A stretch of 20,842 bases of DNA, taken from the IMG/VR virus record IMGVR_UViG_3300030060_006664, positions 1 through 20,842 of that record. One strand, given 5' to 3'. Positions within the stretch are counted from its first letter, which is position 1, and each line of letters starts with the position of its first letter. This DNA is from a virus. This document shows positions 6,214 through 12,939 of this stretch, in pieces. Made by a program: the position numbers and the translations under genes. The notes below the pieces were generated by a model. The model was not told the DNA's origin, made no database searches, and worked only from the letters and a program-made list of their open reading frames with translations.

Positions 6214-6428
6214 GACTCTTGCGAGTCCTTTTTAATTTCTGATTCAACTGCTTTCTCTAATAATAAGGTTGCGAGTCCTGTAGGTTTCATATCCTTATAT
6301 TTAGAAAATTCTATGGTTGTCTCACTTCCACAAGTAGGACATTTATTTGTAGGAGATTTTTTTGTTAGAGTTTCTAATTGCTCATAGCATTTATCAGAAA
6401 TTCTAATATTAAATTGTCTTTTAGACAT
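6210..6428 (-). CDS. Ribbon-helix-helix-like protein with CPTCG insert, 72 aa
   Basis: The N-terminal QFNIRISDKCYEQLETLTKK fits the strand and first helix of a ribbon-helix-helix DNA-binding fold, and PTGLATLLLEKAV fits the second helix. Between them lies an insert with CPTCG (30-34), a Cys pair like half a zinc ribbon. Two such chains in a dimer could share a metal, which is inference. Its ribosome site GGAGGA is flanked on both sides by CGAGTC motifs (6433-6447). A transcriptional regulator is the likely role. The target is unknown. Confidence 0.55.
   Translation of the reverse strand: MSKRQFNIRISDKCYEQLETLTKKSPTNKCPTCGSETTIEFSKYKDMKPTGLATLLLEKAVESEIKKDSQES
6212..6233. terminator. Bidirectional terminator between convergent operons
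   Basis: AGGACTC-TTGC-GAGTCCT is a perfect 7-bp stem with a 4-base loop. Four T follow on the right. On the left is A7 (with two intervening T), which gives a U-run for leftward RNA. In leftward RNA the loop is GCAA, a GNRA tetraloop. Both flanking genes stop here. Confidence 0.85.
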
Positions 6429-6448
6429 AGTGCGAGTCCTCCGAGTCT

Positions 6449-6685
6449 TTAGTAAGGGTTGCCATTATTGAAGAAAAAATCATCTGATTTTGCTCCCTCC
6501 TGGATTCCTAAAATTTTTAATTTTTCTAGGAGGCCATTAATAATTTTCATATTAATGAACGGAGACTTTTCTTCTGTACTTGCTACATGATGTAGCAAGT
6601 CTTCGAGCTGAGAATGTTCCACCGAGGATAAACCAAGGTGGAAAATTTCTAATGCTTGCGAGTCTTGCGAGTCTTTTATATTCAT
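6449..6685 (-). CDS. Hypothetical protein, 78 aa
   Basis: Unknown protein. Its residues DSQDSQ near the N terminus are two consecutive copies of the GCGAGTC motif read on the other strand. The middle is His/Leu-rich (SQLEDLLHHVAS) and is encoded over a 23-nt palindrome (6578-6600). The start overlaps the previous gene by four bases (ATGA). It may be a small partner of the neighbouring regulators; nothing shows this directly. Confidence 0.5.
   Translation of the reverse strand: MNIKDSQDSQALEIFHLGLSSVEHSQLEDLLHHVASTEEKSPFINMKIINGLLEKLKILGIQEGAKSDDFFFNNGNPY
6578..6600. repeat. 23-nt palindrome inside a coding region
   Basis: ACTTGCTACAT (6578-6588), one G, then ATGTAGCAAGT (6590-6600) form a perfect inverted repeat of 11 bp per arm. 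A second, weaker inverted repeat (TTCCACC with GGTGGAA) follows at about 6617-6645. The right arm ends in GCAAGTC. Confidence 0.8.
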
Positions 6686-6873
6686 TCTTCATCCTCATAA
6701 ACTTCATCATCTCCTTCTTCTTTTAGTTCTAACTCTCCAATAGAAGATTCTTTTATCACTTCAATAATATCGACAAGTGCATCGCTTGAAGTTTCATCAA
6801 AGTAATAATTTTTGTATTTAGTCATGCCAATAGTATTGAGTATTGCATGATCAACAAATTCATAAAGTTTCAC
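6682..6873 (-). CDS. Small acidic protein, 63 aa
   Basis: Starts with GTG (MKLYEFVDHAIL), with AGGAGG about eight bases upstream. The stop of the preceding gene overlaps this start (GTGA). The C terminus is strongly acidic (EEGDDEVYEDEE). Such tails occur in small phage DNA-mimic or inhibitor proteins, but the resemblance is only in charge. No family is recognised. Confidence 0.5.
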   Translation of the reverse strand: MKLYEFVDHAILNTIGMTKYKNYYFDETSSDALVDIIEVIKESSIGELELKEEGDDEVYEDEE

Positions 6874-7280
6874 TTAATTACCTCCTCATCTGTTGGTGTA
6901 TTAGTTGCATAAGATTCAATTCTTTCTGATAAAGGTTTTATTAATACATCAGAATATTTTTTAGTTTTTGAATCATATTGGGTATTTGAAATATACTCAT
7001 TAACAGACTTCCAACCTTTTTCTTTTCTTTGCTCTGAAGAAAGTTCCCAAAAATTTTCAAGCTTTTCAAGCTTTTCATTTAATTTGATTTGCTTCTTTTC
7101 TTCTTCAGTAAATTCAGAATCTATTTTTTCAATAGTTACATCTGTCTCATGAAATAAAAAATCTAAACCTTCTGCATATATTAAATAATGCATATCGGAT
7201 AATCGTCTTTTTTGATCTTTAGCAATCCTGGTCAAAAGATCATAATCTTTATCTGGAATTAAGATTTCAATTTTTTTCAT
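6870..7280 (-). CDS. Ribbon-helix-helix-like protein with coiled-coil region, 136 aa
   Basis: Starts MKKIEILIPDKDYDLLTRIA. The first 40 residues fit a ribbon-helix-helix or CopG-like fold. A Lys/Glu-rich stretch (EEEKKQIKLNEKLEKLENF) then suggests a coiled coil. The ATG at 7280 is chosen because a promoter-like TATAAT lies about 25 bases upstream; a reading from 7325 would start upstream of that TATAAT. It is the first gene of a four-gene leftward unit ending at 6212. Likely a regulator, moderate confidence. Confidence 0.5.
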   Translation of the reverse strand: MKKIEILIPDKDYDLLTRIAKDQKRRLSDMHYLIYAEGLDFLFHETDVTIEKIDSEFTEEEKKQIKLNEKLEKLENFWELSSEQRKEKGWKSVNEYISNTQYDSKTKKYSDVLIKPLSERIESYATNTPTDEEVIK

Positions 7281-7304
7281 AATAATAAATGAATGTACCC
7301 CTCT

Positions 7305-7310
7305 ATTATA
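7305..7310 (-). promoter_or_regulatory. Putative leftward -10 element
   Basis: TATAAT on the minus strand, about 25 bases before the ATG at 7280. No recognisable -35 box is present; a CTAGC hairpin lies just upstream. Confidence 0.4.
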
Positions 7311-7318
7311 CATGATTC

Positions 7319-7333
7319 CTAGCAAAAAGCTAG
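7319..7333. terminator. Weak hairpin after the ligase gene
   Basis: CTAGC-AAAAA-GCTAG forms a 5-bp stem just past the ligase stop codon. It has no good T-run in the leftward direction, so it is a weak terminator or attenuator at best. Confidence 0.3.
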
Positions 7334-7340
7334 ATAATTA

Positions 7341-8117
7341 TTAATCAAGTTTCCATTCTTTTACTGCTATTGCCCATCTTGGTGCAACACTACCACTACC
7401 TAATTTTTGTTGTAATTTATGGTCAACTACTTTAACTACTAAACCATCTGTTGGATATCTAGAAAAAATTAAACTATCTTTCCAATCTTCATGTAATGTT
7501 TTAACTTTCTGTATAACATTACTATCTATATATATATGACCACATACATGAAATTTTTGATCTAATAAAAGTTTTATAGTGTCAATCTCATTTCCTTCAT
7601 CTTTACCCATAATTTCAAAAGCACAAAATGCGAGTCCCTCTCCTGTCGGTGCTTTTTTTCTCATATGCCCTGCCGCAAGTCTTTGACTTTTAAGGTGTCC
7701 TGTTAAACCATATAATTCACCTCTTACTTCTATAGTGTCAATAATTTCTATTTGTTGTGGTAATCCTTTTACTGTTCTCATTGCAGCAGTAATATCTTTA
7801 CCTTTTCTATTCCAAGCTTTAACAAGTCTTCCATATTTATATCTAAGAGCTACTGCACAACCATCTATTTTTGGTTGGACAATGACAGGTGGATTATTTG
7901 GCAAGTCTTTATACCAAGAAATAAAAGAATAATTTCCTAAACTTAATAATTCTGTACCGCCACCTGGAGATAACAAGATTGGATGTTTTGGGTCTAAATT
8001 TACAAGTGTTGCTCTTAACTCATCAAACAATGCATCAGATATTAATGGATTACCTGCTCGATAAGCTTCATCATATTTTTGTATTTGTTGTGCTAGTTCT
8101 TCTACGTTAACCACCAA
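7341..8117 (-). CDS. Minimal NAD-dependent DNA ligase (Ia plus adenylation domain)
   Basis: This 258-aa protein matches only the N-terminal half of bacterial LigA. Residues 15-40 resemble the Ia domain (YDEAYRAG, LISDALFDEL). The nucleotidyltransferase motifs follow: KIDG with the presumed adenylated Lys83, EVRGE (130-134), PTDGLVVKV (222-230) and APRWAIAVKEW (245-255). It stops there. The OB-fold, zinc finger, helix-hairpin-helix and BRCT domains of the usual ~670-aa enzyme are absent. Either another protein supplies DNA binding, or it is adenylation-only. The start is uncertain: TTG at 8117 or GTG at 8114, with no clear ribosome site. Confidence 0.75.
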   Translation of the reverse strand: MVVNVEELAQQIQKYDEAYRAGNPLISDALFDELRATLVNLDPKHPILLSPGGGTELLSLGNYSFISWYKDLPNNPPVIVQPKIDGCAVALRYKYGRLVKAWNRKGKDITAAMRTVKGLPQQIEIIDTIEVRGELYGLTGHLKSQRLAAGHMRKKAPTGEGLAFCAFEIMGKDEGNEIDTIKLLLDQKFHVCGHIYIDSNVIQKVKTLHEDWKDSLIFSRYPTDGLVVKVVDHKLQQKLGSGSVAPRWAIAVKEWKLD

Positions 8118-8152
8118 GATAAAACATTTGCTACTGATATCCTAGCATTAAA

Positions 8153-8959
8153 TTATGCAGATTTACCACGTTTTTGAATATTGTTTAGCAATATATCTTT
8201 AAATTCTCTTCTTGCTATTCTTTCAATAGTTTGTTTAAAATTTTCTGCTTTTGGTTTTACACTAGGTGTATTAGTGTATGTAAAGAGCTTTGCAAGTTTT
8301 TGCTTTCCTCCTTCAGTTTTAACTCTATAAATTCCAGGTTCTAATTTTTTAAATTTACTTTGACCTTTAAATTTTACTGAAAAAACCCTTCCGTTCTGTA
8401 TTTGTGAACTTCCACTAAAAACTTTTTTTGCTTTAAACTTTGGACCTATAAAATTAGATTTAAATCCACCTTCTAATGTTTTATTTAATGCTCTTTGCGT
8501 ATTTGCATAAACATGACCTAATACTCTTTGGTTTGTTCCTGTAGTTTTTATAAATTCATTACTTTTATTAGGAAGTGGATATTGATTACTAGATGCAAAA
8601 CCTTTTCTATGTAAAAATTTTGTAAACCTAGTTTCAAAAGCTTTATTACTTCCACCACCTATAACAGGATATAAATAATTAGCGGGTGAATTTCCTTTTG
8701 ATTGATCATCTTTTACAGAAATAGTAACTTTATTTTTATCTGCATTACTTAAGAAACTATTTAATGTAAAAGGTACAGGATCTATAAATTTAACTTTTCC
8801 TTTTTTGTATTCAAAAGGTAAACCTTTTTGACTATTTTTAGCTATTAAAAAACCAATTTCTTTTGCAGCTACATAAGTAGAATTTCTTAAAGATTTAGGA
8901 GAATATTTATCAATTTCATCTATTAATGGTTTTACATTAATTGTTATTTTTGAAGCCAT
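8153..8959 (-). CDS. Possible phage virion/tail-associated protein, 268 aa
   Basis: The order of blocks recalls a family of phage proteins of about 270-300 aa that I associate with virion assembly: an N-terminal helical part (AAKEIGFLIAKN), then SPANYLYPVIGGGSNKAFE (111-129), a short KFLHRKGF stretch, PGIYRVK near 208 and a C-terminal IERIARREFKDILLNNIQKR. The match is from memory and the function is unproven. It would be the only structural-type gene in the window. It is a basic protein rich in Lys and Phe. A TATAAT (8988-8993) precedes it, so it may be transcribed separately from the replication operon. Confidence 0.45.
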   Translation of the reverse strand: MASKITINVKPLIDEIDKYSPKSLRNSTYVAAKEIGFLIAKNSQKGLPFEYKKGKVKFIDPVPFTLNSFLSNADKNKVTISVKDDQSKGNSPANYLYPVIGGGSNKAFETRFTKFLHRKGFASSNQYPLPNKSNEFIKTTGTNQRVLGHVYANTQRALNKTLEGGFKSNFIGPKFKAKKVFSGSSQIQNGRVFSVKFKGQSKFKKLEPGIYRVKTEGGKQKLAKLFTYTNTPSVKPKAENFKQTIERIARREFKDILLNNIQKRGKSA

Positions 8960-8987
8960 ATTTTCTTACAAAAATATAATTAAATAT

Positions 8988-8993
8988 ATTATA
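8988..8993 (-). promoter_or_regulatory. Putative leftward -10 element for the 268-aa gene
   Basis: TTGCTATAAT on the minus strand, about 30 bases before the ATG. Just upstream, AGTCTC and GAGACT (8997-9016) form arms around an uninterrupted run of eight T, a possible operator or hairpin. No clear -35 box. Confidence 0.4.
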
Positions 8994-9018
8994 GCAAGTC
9001 TCTTTTTTTTGAGACTGA

Positions 9019-9217
9019 GTCCAACCTTGGCAAAATGTCCAACCTACTTTCTATATAATTCCTTTTTTTTGGTGCGTATATATGATAGGCCGTTTTTCGC
9101 CCTATGATAGGGTATATTCTATATTTATACTAACTCTTATAATATTAGTTAGACGTTAGACAAAGCTAGTTATATCAAAGGTGTCCGACCTGTGTCCAAC
9201 CTTAAAAAGTCCAACCT
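9019..9217. other. Candidate replication origin: iterons flanking an AT-rich core
   Basis: GTCCAACCT occurs at 9019-9027, 9037-9045, 9194-9202 and 9209-9217, with the variant GTCCGACCT at 9183-9191. All are in the same orientation. They form two groups around about 135 AT-rich bases that include a 13-nt palindrome. The segment lies directly downstream of the primase-helicase gene. In SaPI-type satellites, short iterons flank an AT-rich region beside the rep gene in the same way. Origin function is inferred. Confidence 0.55.
9100..9112. repeat. 13-nt palindrome in the AT-rich core
   Basis: CCCTAT-G-ATAGGG is a perfect odd palindrome. Its left half also pairs with GATAGG at 9084-9089 across a T-rich loop (CGTTTTTCG), so two alternative hairpins are possible. 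TATGATAGG occurs twice. It looks like an operator or part of the origin. Confidence 0.6.
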
Positions 9218-9226
9218 GTAAACATT

Positions 9227-11353
9227 TTATACAAGCAAGGTGTCCGAGTCTCGAATGTAGACCCATTTGCGACTCGTTTTTTCGCCTCTTCGTTTTTTAA
9301 CGAGTCCCAAGTCTCTTAAAATCGAAGCAACTTGCATTTGATCTCCTCTTGTTTGTCGCTCAATTGGTTTTAATATTGCTTCTGTAAGTATTGCTTCTGT
9401 TGTTAACTCACGATGCCTATTTTGAGGATCATTTATAAAACTTTCTATAACAGATTTCCAAGGACTATCTATTAAATATTTTACGTTTTCGTTATTAACA
9501 ATTGACTCTGATTCTTGATCTAAAGTCCAAGGTTCTTTATTTAAATATGCAGAAACTGCTGAAGCCCAAATAGAATTTTTTTCTTTTAACAATCCATCAC
9601 AATCTATTTGATTTGTATTATCTCTAGTAGTTTGACAAATCCAAAATCTTCGATTTCCAGAATCATCTAGTAGCAAACCGTCTGTCTTATTTGAAGTCCC
9701 GACAATAATTCCCCTTCTTTTGAAAACTTCTGTTGATTTACCATATGGAACTCTGAAAATATCTGTTGATTGTGATAAAAATGCCTTTACTTCCCCTGCT
9801 TGTTTTCGAGTTGTTAGAAAATCCAATTCGGAAAATTCCATTACCCAACTTCTATGAAGTACCATAAGCGAGTCTTTGTTTGATATATCTTTTAATGCAT
9901 CAGAAAAAAAATGACCTCCTAATGTAGACCAAAAAGTAGATTTTCTAGCTCCTTGCTTTCCAACTATTACAAAGCAATTATCAAATTTACAACCTGGATC
10001 AAATACACGAGCTACTGCTGCGATAAGAGTACATTTCAGCATTTTGTCATAAATAGTAGGTGCTATTGGTTTATCTTCGGGTCTAAGATATGTTGTAGCT
10101 AATTCATCAATATAAGTAAGTGGTTCAGTACTATGAACATGATCTAAATATTCTTTAACAGGATCATATTCATTTTCTCTAGCCACTTGAACAACAATAT
10201 CGTAAGCAATATCTTTAGAAGCTTTTATACCTTTTTCTGCAAGTTTTAAATAATATCTATCTAATGCATCCTCCCCTTCACAAAGTTTTCCATCTTTTTC
10301 AATTTGTTGAGTAAAAATATTATATCTAAATGGTAATTTTCTTACCATTTCTAAGAGCTGATGGGCTTCTAATTTTTGTAATGGTTGTTTTTCCATCACA
10401 ACAACCTGATCAGGTTTTTCGATACTTTTTATCTCTACAAGTTTTGGTGGATTGTATCCATGTTCTCGTGCGAAAAACCAAAAAGTCCCTGCCTCAATTT
10501 GTGACCCACCTGATCTAGCTACTTGATCAATGCCACCCCATTGTGGAGAATGATTTTTCATAAGTGATATTGCATCATCAATATTTTTGCCAATGTCATT
10601 ACAAGCTTTAGTCAAACCCCAAAGCAAGTTTCTGTAATAGTCATAAGTTCCTGTACCTGGGATTCTAGGTGGTATATGTTCTAATGCTTTTTGTATGTCA
10701 TCAAAAGTTCCTTTTTTATATTCTGTAAAAGATTTACTTTTTTTAATTTTTTCTGCCTGTTGTTTATCAGGTAAACAATCTTCAATTTCTTTTAATGTAT
10801 ATTTCTTTTCTGACGAGCTGATAATTCTTGTCATCTCTCTTTTTGTTCCATCATCTCCCATATGAAAAGTACCTGGAAGACGCATAACTCGTGATGGATT
10901 TTTTAAGGCTCTATCAGCATCTGCATAATCAAGTAATCTTTCTTGAATAGGCTTCCAAGTTTTTGGGTCTATAGATTTTTTTAAAACCCAATAATTATGT
11001 ATTGATTTACCACCTGTATTAATTTGCATGGTAGGTTCGGGGAGTCCCAAGTCTTTCCATGCATTAATCTGCTGTTCTTGAGATCTATCATCCCATTCGC
11101 AAAAGTAGGCTCTACAACTTGTTATTTCACTATCAGTATCCCCACCATCATTTACAACAACATAAACACCTCTTCCTTCAGACTGACATTGTGTAATCCA
11201 ATTAACATCAGCATGAGATTTTTTACCTCGATCAGTATTTTTTAGTGGATGGTTTTTAGGGTAGAAAGACCGTAAGCGAACAGTATTTCTCTCTTTTCCT
11301 AAAATTTTTAAAAAAGTTCGCCATTGTGACTTGTCTACATCAAGTTCAGACAT
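9227..11353 (-). CDS. RepB-like primase fused to VapE/VirE-type helicase, 708 aa
   Basis: A replication initiator-type protein. Residues 55-165 resemble the RepB-like (archaeo-eukaryotic) primase: VYVVVNDGGD, CEWDD (85-89, likely metal-binding acidic residues), TGGKSIHNYW (113-122) and NPSRVMRLPG (152-161). Residues 215-300 look like a primase-associated helical domain (FDDIQKALEHIPP, YRNLLWGL). Residues 400-580 match the virulence-associated protein E ATPase: Walker A VGKQGARKS (464-472), an acidic Walker B-like VMEFSEL (504-510) and VFKRRGIIVGTSN (543-555). The C-terminal end is a variable winged-helix-like region. It should prime and unwind DNA at the phage origin. It is the last gene of the leftward replication operon, with the iteron segment right behind it. 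Confidence 0.85.
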   Translation of the reverse strand: MSELDVDKSQWRTFLKILGKERNTVRLRSFYPKNHPLKNTDRGKKSHADVNWITQCQSEGRGVYVVVNDGGDTDSEITSCRAYFCEWDDRSQEQQINAWKDLGLPEPTMQINTGGKSIHNYWVLKKSIDPKTWKPIQERLLDYADADRALKNPSRVMRLPGTFHMGDDGTKREMTRIISSSEKKYTLKEIEDCLPDKQQAEKIKKSKSFTEYKKGTFDDIQKALEHIPPRIPGTGTYDYYRNLLWGLTKACNDIGKNIDDAISLMKNHSPQWGGIDQVARSGGSQIEAGTFWFFAREHGYNPPKLVEIKSIEKPDQVVVMEKQPLQKLEAHQLLEMVRKLPFRYNIFTQQIEKDGKLCEGEDALDRYYLKLAEKGIKASKDIAYDIVVQVARENEYDPVKEYLDHVHSTEPLTYIDELATTYLRPEDKPIAPTIYDKMLKCTLIAAVARVFDPGCKFDNCFVIVGKQGARKSTFWSTLGGHFFSDALKDISNKDSLMVLHRSWVMEFSELDFLTTRKQAGEVKAFLSQSTDIFRVPYGKSTEVFKRRGIIVGTSNKTDGLLLDDSGNRRFWICQTTRDNTNQIDCDGLLKEKNSIWASAVSAYLNKEPWTLDQESESIVNNENVKYLIDSPWKSVIESFINDPQNRHRELTTEAILTEAILKPIERQTRGDQMQVASILRDLGLVKKRRGEKTSRKWVYIRDSDTLLV

Positions 11354-11381
11354 TATTAAAATAAATTTGTTTGTGTAAAAA

Positions 11382-11735
11382 TTAGAGGGAAAGAATATTT
11401 AAAGCATCTTTAATACTTCTTGCAACACCCGAAATCCCTCCAGAGTCGTGTATATAGTTAAGCCAATTTTTTTGAATTTGGGTAGGCTTATTTTTATTAG
11501 TTTTTATTTCAATTGATACGAATTGAGCTATTTCTTTGCCGACCATATCAGGAGTTATTTTAACTTTTTTAAAACCGATAAGATCAGAAGAACCTTTAGC
11601 CAATCCAAATTGAACATAGCGACCAGATTTTGGATGAGGGAGTTGACCCACTTGATTACGAAAAAGGCGAAGAGTTGGTATCTTGCCGAGTGCAAGTCGA
11701 ATTTCTTGCTGAAGTAGGGTTTCATCGTTGCTCAC
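11382..11735 (-). CDS. VRR-NUC domain nuclease, 117 aa
   Basis: A single-domain nuclease of the VRR-NUC type (PD-(D/E)XK fold). Visible motifs are LLQQEIRLALG at the N terminus, LFRNQVG, a FGLAKGSSDLIGF block with the catalytic Asp, VSIEIKTNK with the E-x-K pair and QKNWLNYIHDSGGISGVAR. Such proteins occur in phages next to SF2 helicases. They cut branched or flap DNA, as in FAN1 relatives. The GTG at 11735 gives a protein of normal family length and a 14-base overlap with the methyltransferase; a reading from 11786 would add 17 residues with no family match. No strong ribosome site is visible. Confidence 0.8.
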   Translation of the reverse strand: MSNDETLLQQEIRLALGKIPTLRLFRNQVGQLPHPKSGRYVQFGLAKGSSDLIGFKKVKITPDMVGKEIAQFVSIEIKTNKNKPTQIQKNWLNYIHDSGGISGVARSIKDALNILSL

Positions 11736-12939
11736 GCTCCAATTGTATAACCCTTTGCAAGGGTATGGCAGCAACTTGAGGAACAATAGAATTGCCTAAC
11801 ATTTTAAGTCTTTGAATTCGTTGTTTAGCGTCCAATTTAGTGGATAGCCCATCATCTCCTCTACAAATTGTGGGTTGAGATACATATTGTTTCCAGTTTG
11901 GGTTAAGTCGGTGTTCTGTACATCTCCATGTTTGTGAAGTTTGGCTGCTATTTCTGTTTCGAGATATTTCTTGTGTTCGAGATCTGCCATGTTCTCGCTT
12001 AGTTTCATCCCCATTCCTATTGCTGCTCTCGGTGTTGGTAGTTGATCCGCTACATCTGGAAGAGTTGCTCCGTAACCTCTCTCCTTGTAATCGGGTCTTG
12101 TCTTGCCTTTCCAATCCCTCGCTCTCGGTGTTGGAAGAAGAGAAGCTGCTAACAATGGCTGGTTTTTGTTGTTGTAACTGTTGACTCCCTGTTTGTGAGT
12201 TGTTGCTGTTGGTGTAGGTAAAAGAGAGTTGAATATTTCCTGAGTCTTTGGATTTACTGCTTCCCTCAGATTTGACAAAGAAGTACGACCTTTTCTCGCA
12301 CCCTCCATCTGTTTCTTCAATGATTCGGGACTTCGTTGATTTAGATGATCCATTGTTGTTGGTGTGGGTAACATCTCCCGATCTATTGCCGCTCGAAGTG
12401 GAGTCCCTCCCTGTTTGAATTTTGCTTTTCGATCTGGATCTGAGTTTAGAGGGGTAGGCAATAAGCCAAAATCTATCTCTTTGGTGGCAAGCTCCAACAA
12501 AGCTGCTTGGAATACAGCACCATTCTGCATCGTACCCTGCCTTGTAAAGTTCAGCGAGAACGATGTCCATTCCGTTAGTAAGGATAGCTGACACGTTTTC
12601 CAGGATGACGTATTTTGGTCGTACCATGCATATGGTTCTGATGAGTTCGTAGAAGAGACCAGACCTTGTAGTCTCTGTGATGCCTTGCTGTCTCCCTGCA
12701 ACTGAGATGTCTTGGCATGGAAATCCTGCTGAAATAACTGATGCTGAGTATGGTTCTGCGGTGTAGGTTGTGATGTCATCGTGTATTGGAATGTTAGGAA
12801 AGTTTTTTTTAAGGATTTGTTGGCAATAAGGATCTTTTTCAATGAATCCTACAGTTTCGTAACCACCTACAAGTTTTTCCGCAGCGTAACTAAAACCGCC
12901 AATCCCTGCAAATGTATCAAGTAATTTTAATTTATTCAT
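11722..12939 (-). CDS. C5 cytosine DNA methyltransferase, 405 aa
   Basis: All key catalytic motifs are visible: motif I LDTFAGIGGF (7-16), motif IV GFPCQD with catalytic Cys75, motif VI ENV (114-116), motif VIII QRDRFWLI (153-160) and motif X GNSIVPQVA (382-390). A typical motif IX is not obvious. Residues 165-360, where the target-recognition domain should be, are Ser/Thr/Asn/Arg-rich with repeated T-N-T-x-S-like units. That same DNA carries a 300-codon-plus ORF in another frame with normal protein composition. The enzyme probably modifies phage DNA against host restriction. The target sequence cannot be read. The start overlaps the HNH gene by eight bases. Confidence 0.9.
   Translation of the reverse strand: MNKLKLLDTFAGIGGFSYAAEKLVGGYETVGFIEKDPYCQQILKKNFPNIPIHDDITTYTAEPYSASVISAGFPCQDISVAGRQQGITETTRSGLFYELIRTICMVRPKYVILENVSAILTNGMDIVLAELYKAGYDAEWCCIPSSFVGACHQRDRFWLIAYPSKLRSRSKSKIQTGRDSTSSGNRSGDVTHTNNNGSSKSTKSRIIEETDGGCEKRSYFFVKSEGSSKSKDSGNIQLSFTYTNSNNSQTGSQQLQQQKPAIVSSFSSSNTESEGLERQDKTRLQGERLRSNSSRCSGSTTNTESSNRNGDETKREHGRSRTQEISRNRNSSQTSQTWRCTEHRLNPNWKQYVSQPTICRGDDGLSTKLDAKQRIQRLKMLGNSIVPQVAAIPLQRVIQLEREQR
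11796..12779 (-). CDS. Out-of-frame ORF inside the methyltransferase (LPTP-repeat protein)
   Basis: An open frame of 327 codons from the ATG at 12779 (TTG at 12842 is also open), lying wholly inside the methyltransferase on the same strand. It reads FHAKTSQ across the methyltransferase GFPCQD motif, then SSWKTCQLSLL, FSLNFTRQGTMQNGAVF, five LPTP units (for example LLPTPRARDWKG) and MYLNPQFVEEMMGYPLNWT. I recall very similar phage proteins annotated as separate hypotheticals (DSHAKTS at the start, LPTPTARD repeats, LNP-WVEWLMGYP-GWT at the end). It may be a true overprinted gene, or an artefact kept open by methyltransferase conservation. No ribosome site is visible. Confidence 0.45.
   Translation of the reverse strand: MTSQPTPQNHTQHQLFQQDFHAKTSQLQGDSKASQRLQGLVSSTNSSEPYAWYDQNTSSWKTCQLSLLTEWTSFSLNFTRQGTMQNGAVFQAALLELATKEIDFGLLPTPLNSDPDRKAKFKQGGTPLRAAIDREMLPTPTTMDHLNQRSPESLKKQMEGARKGRTSLSNLREAVNPKTQEIFNSLLPTPTATTHKQGVNSYNNKNQPLLAASLLPTPRARDWKGKTRPDYKERGYGATLPDVADQLPTPRAAIGMGMKLSENMADLEHKKYLETEIAAKLHKHGDVQNTDLTQTGNNMYLNPQFVEEMMGYPLNWTLNNEFKDLKC

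Noticed and set aside
12364-12591. Rightward 75-codon ORF inside the methyltransferase
   Set aside because: No start context or recognisable composition; best explained as a by-product of the doubly used region.
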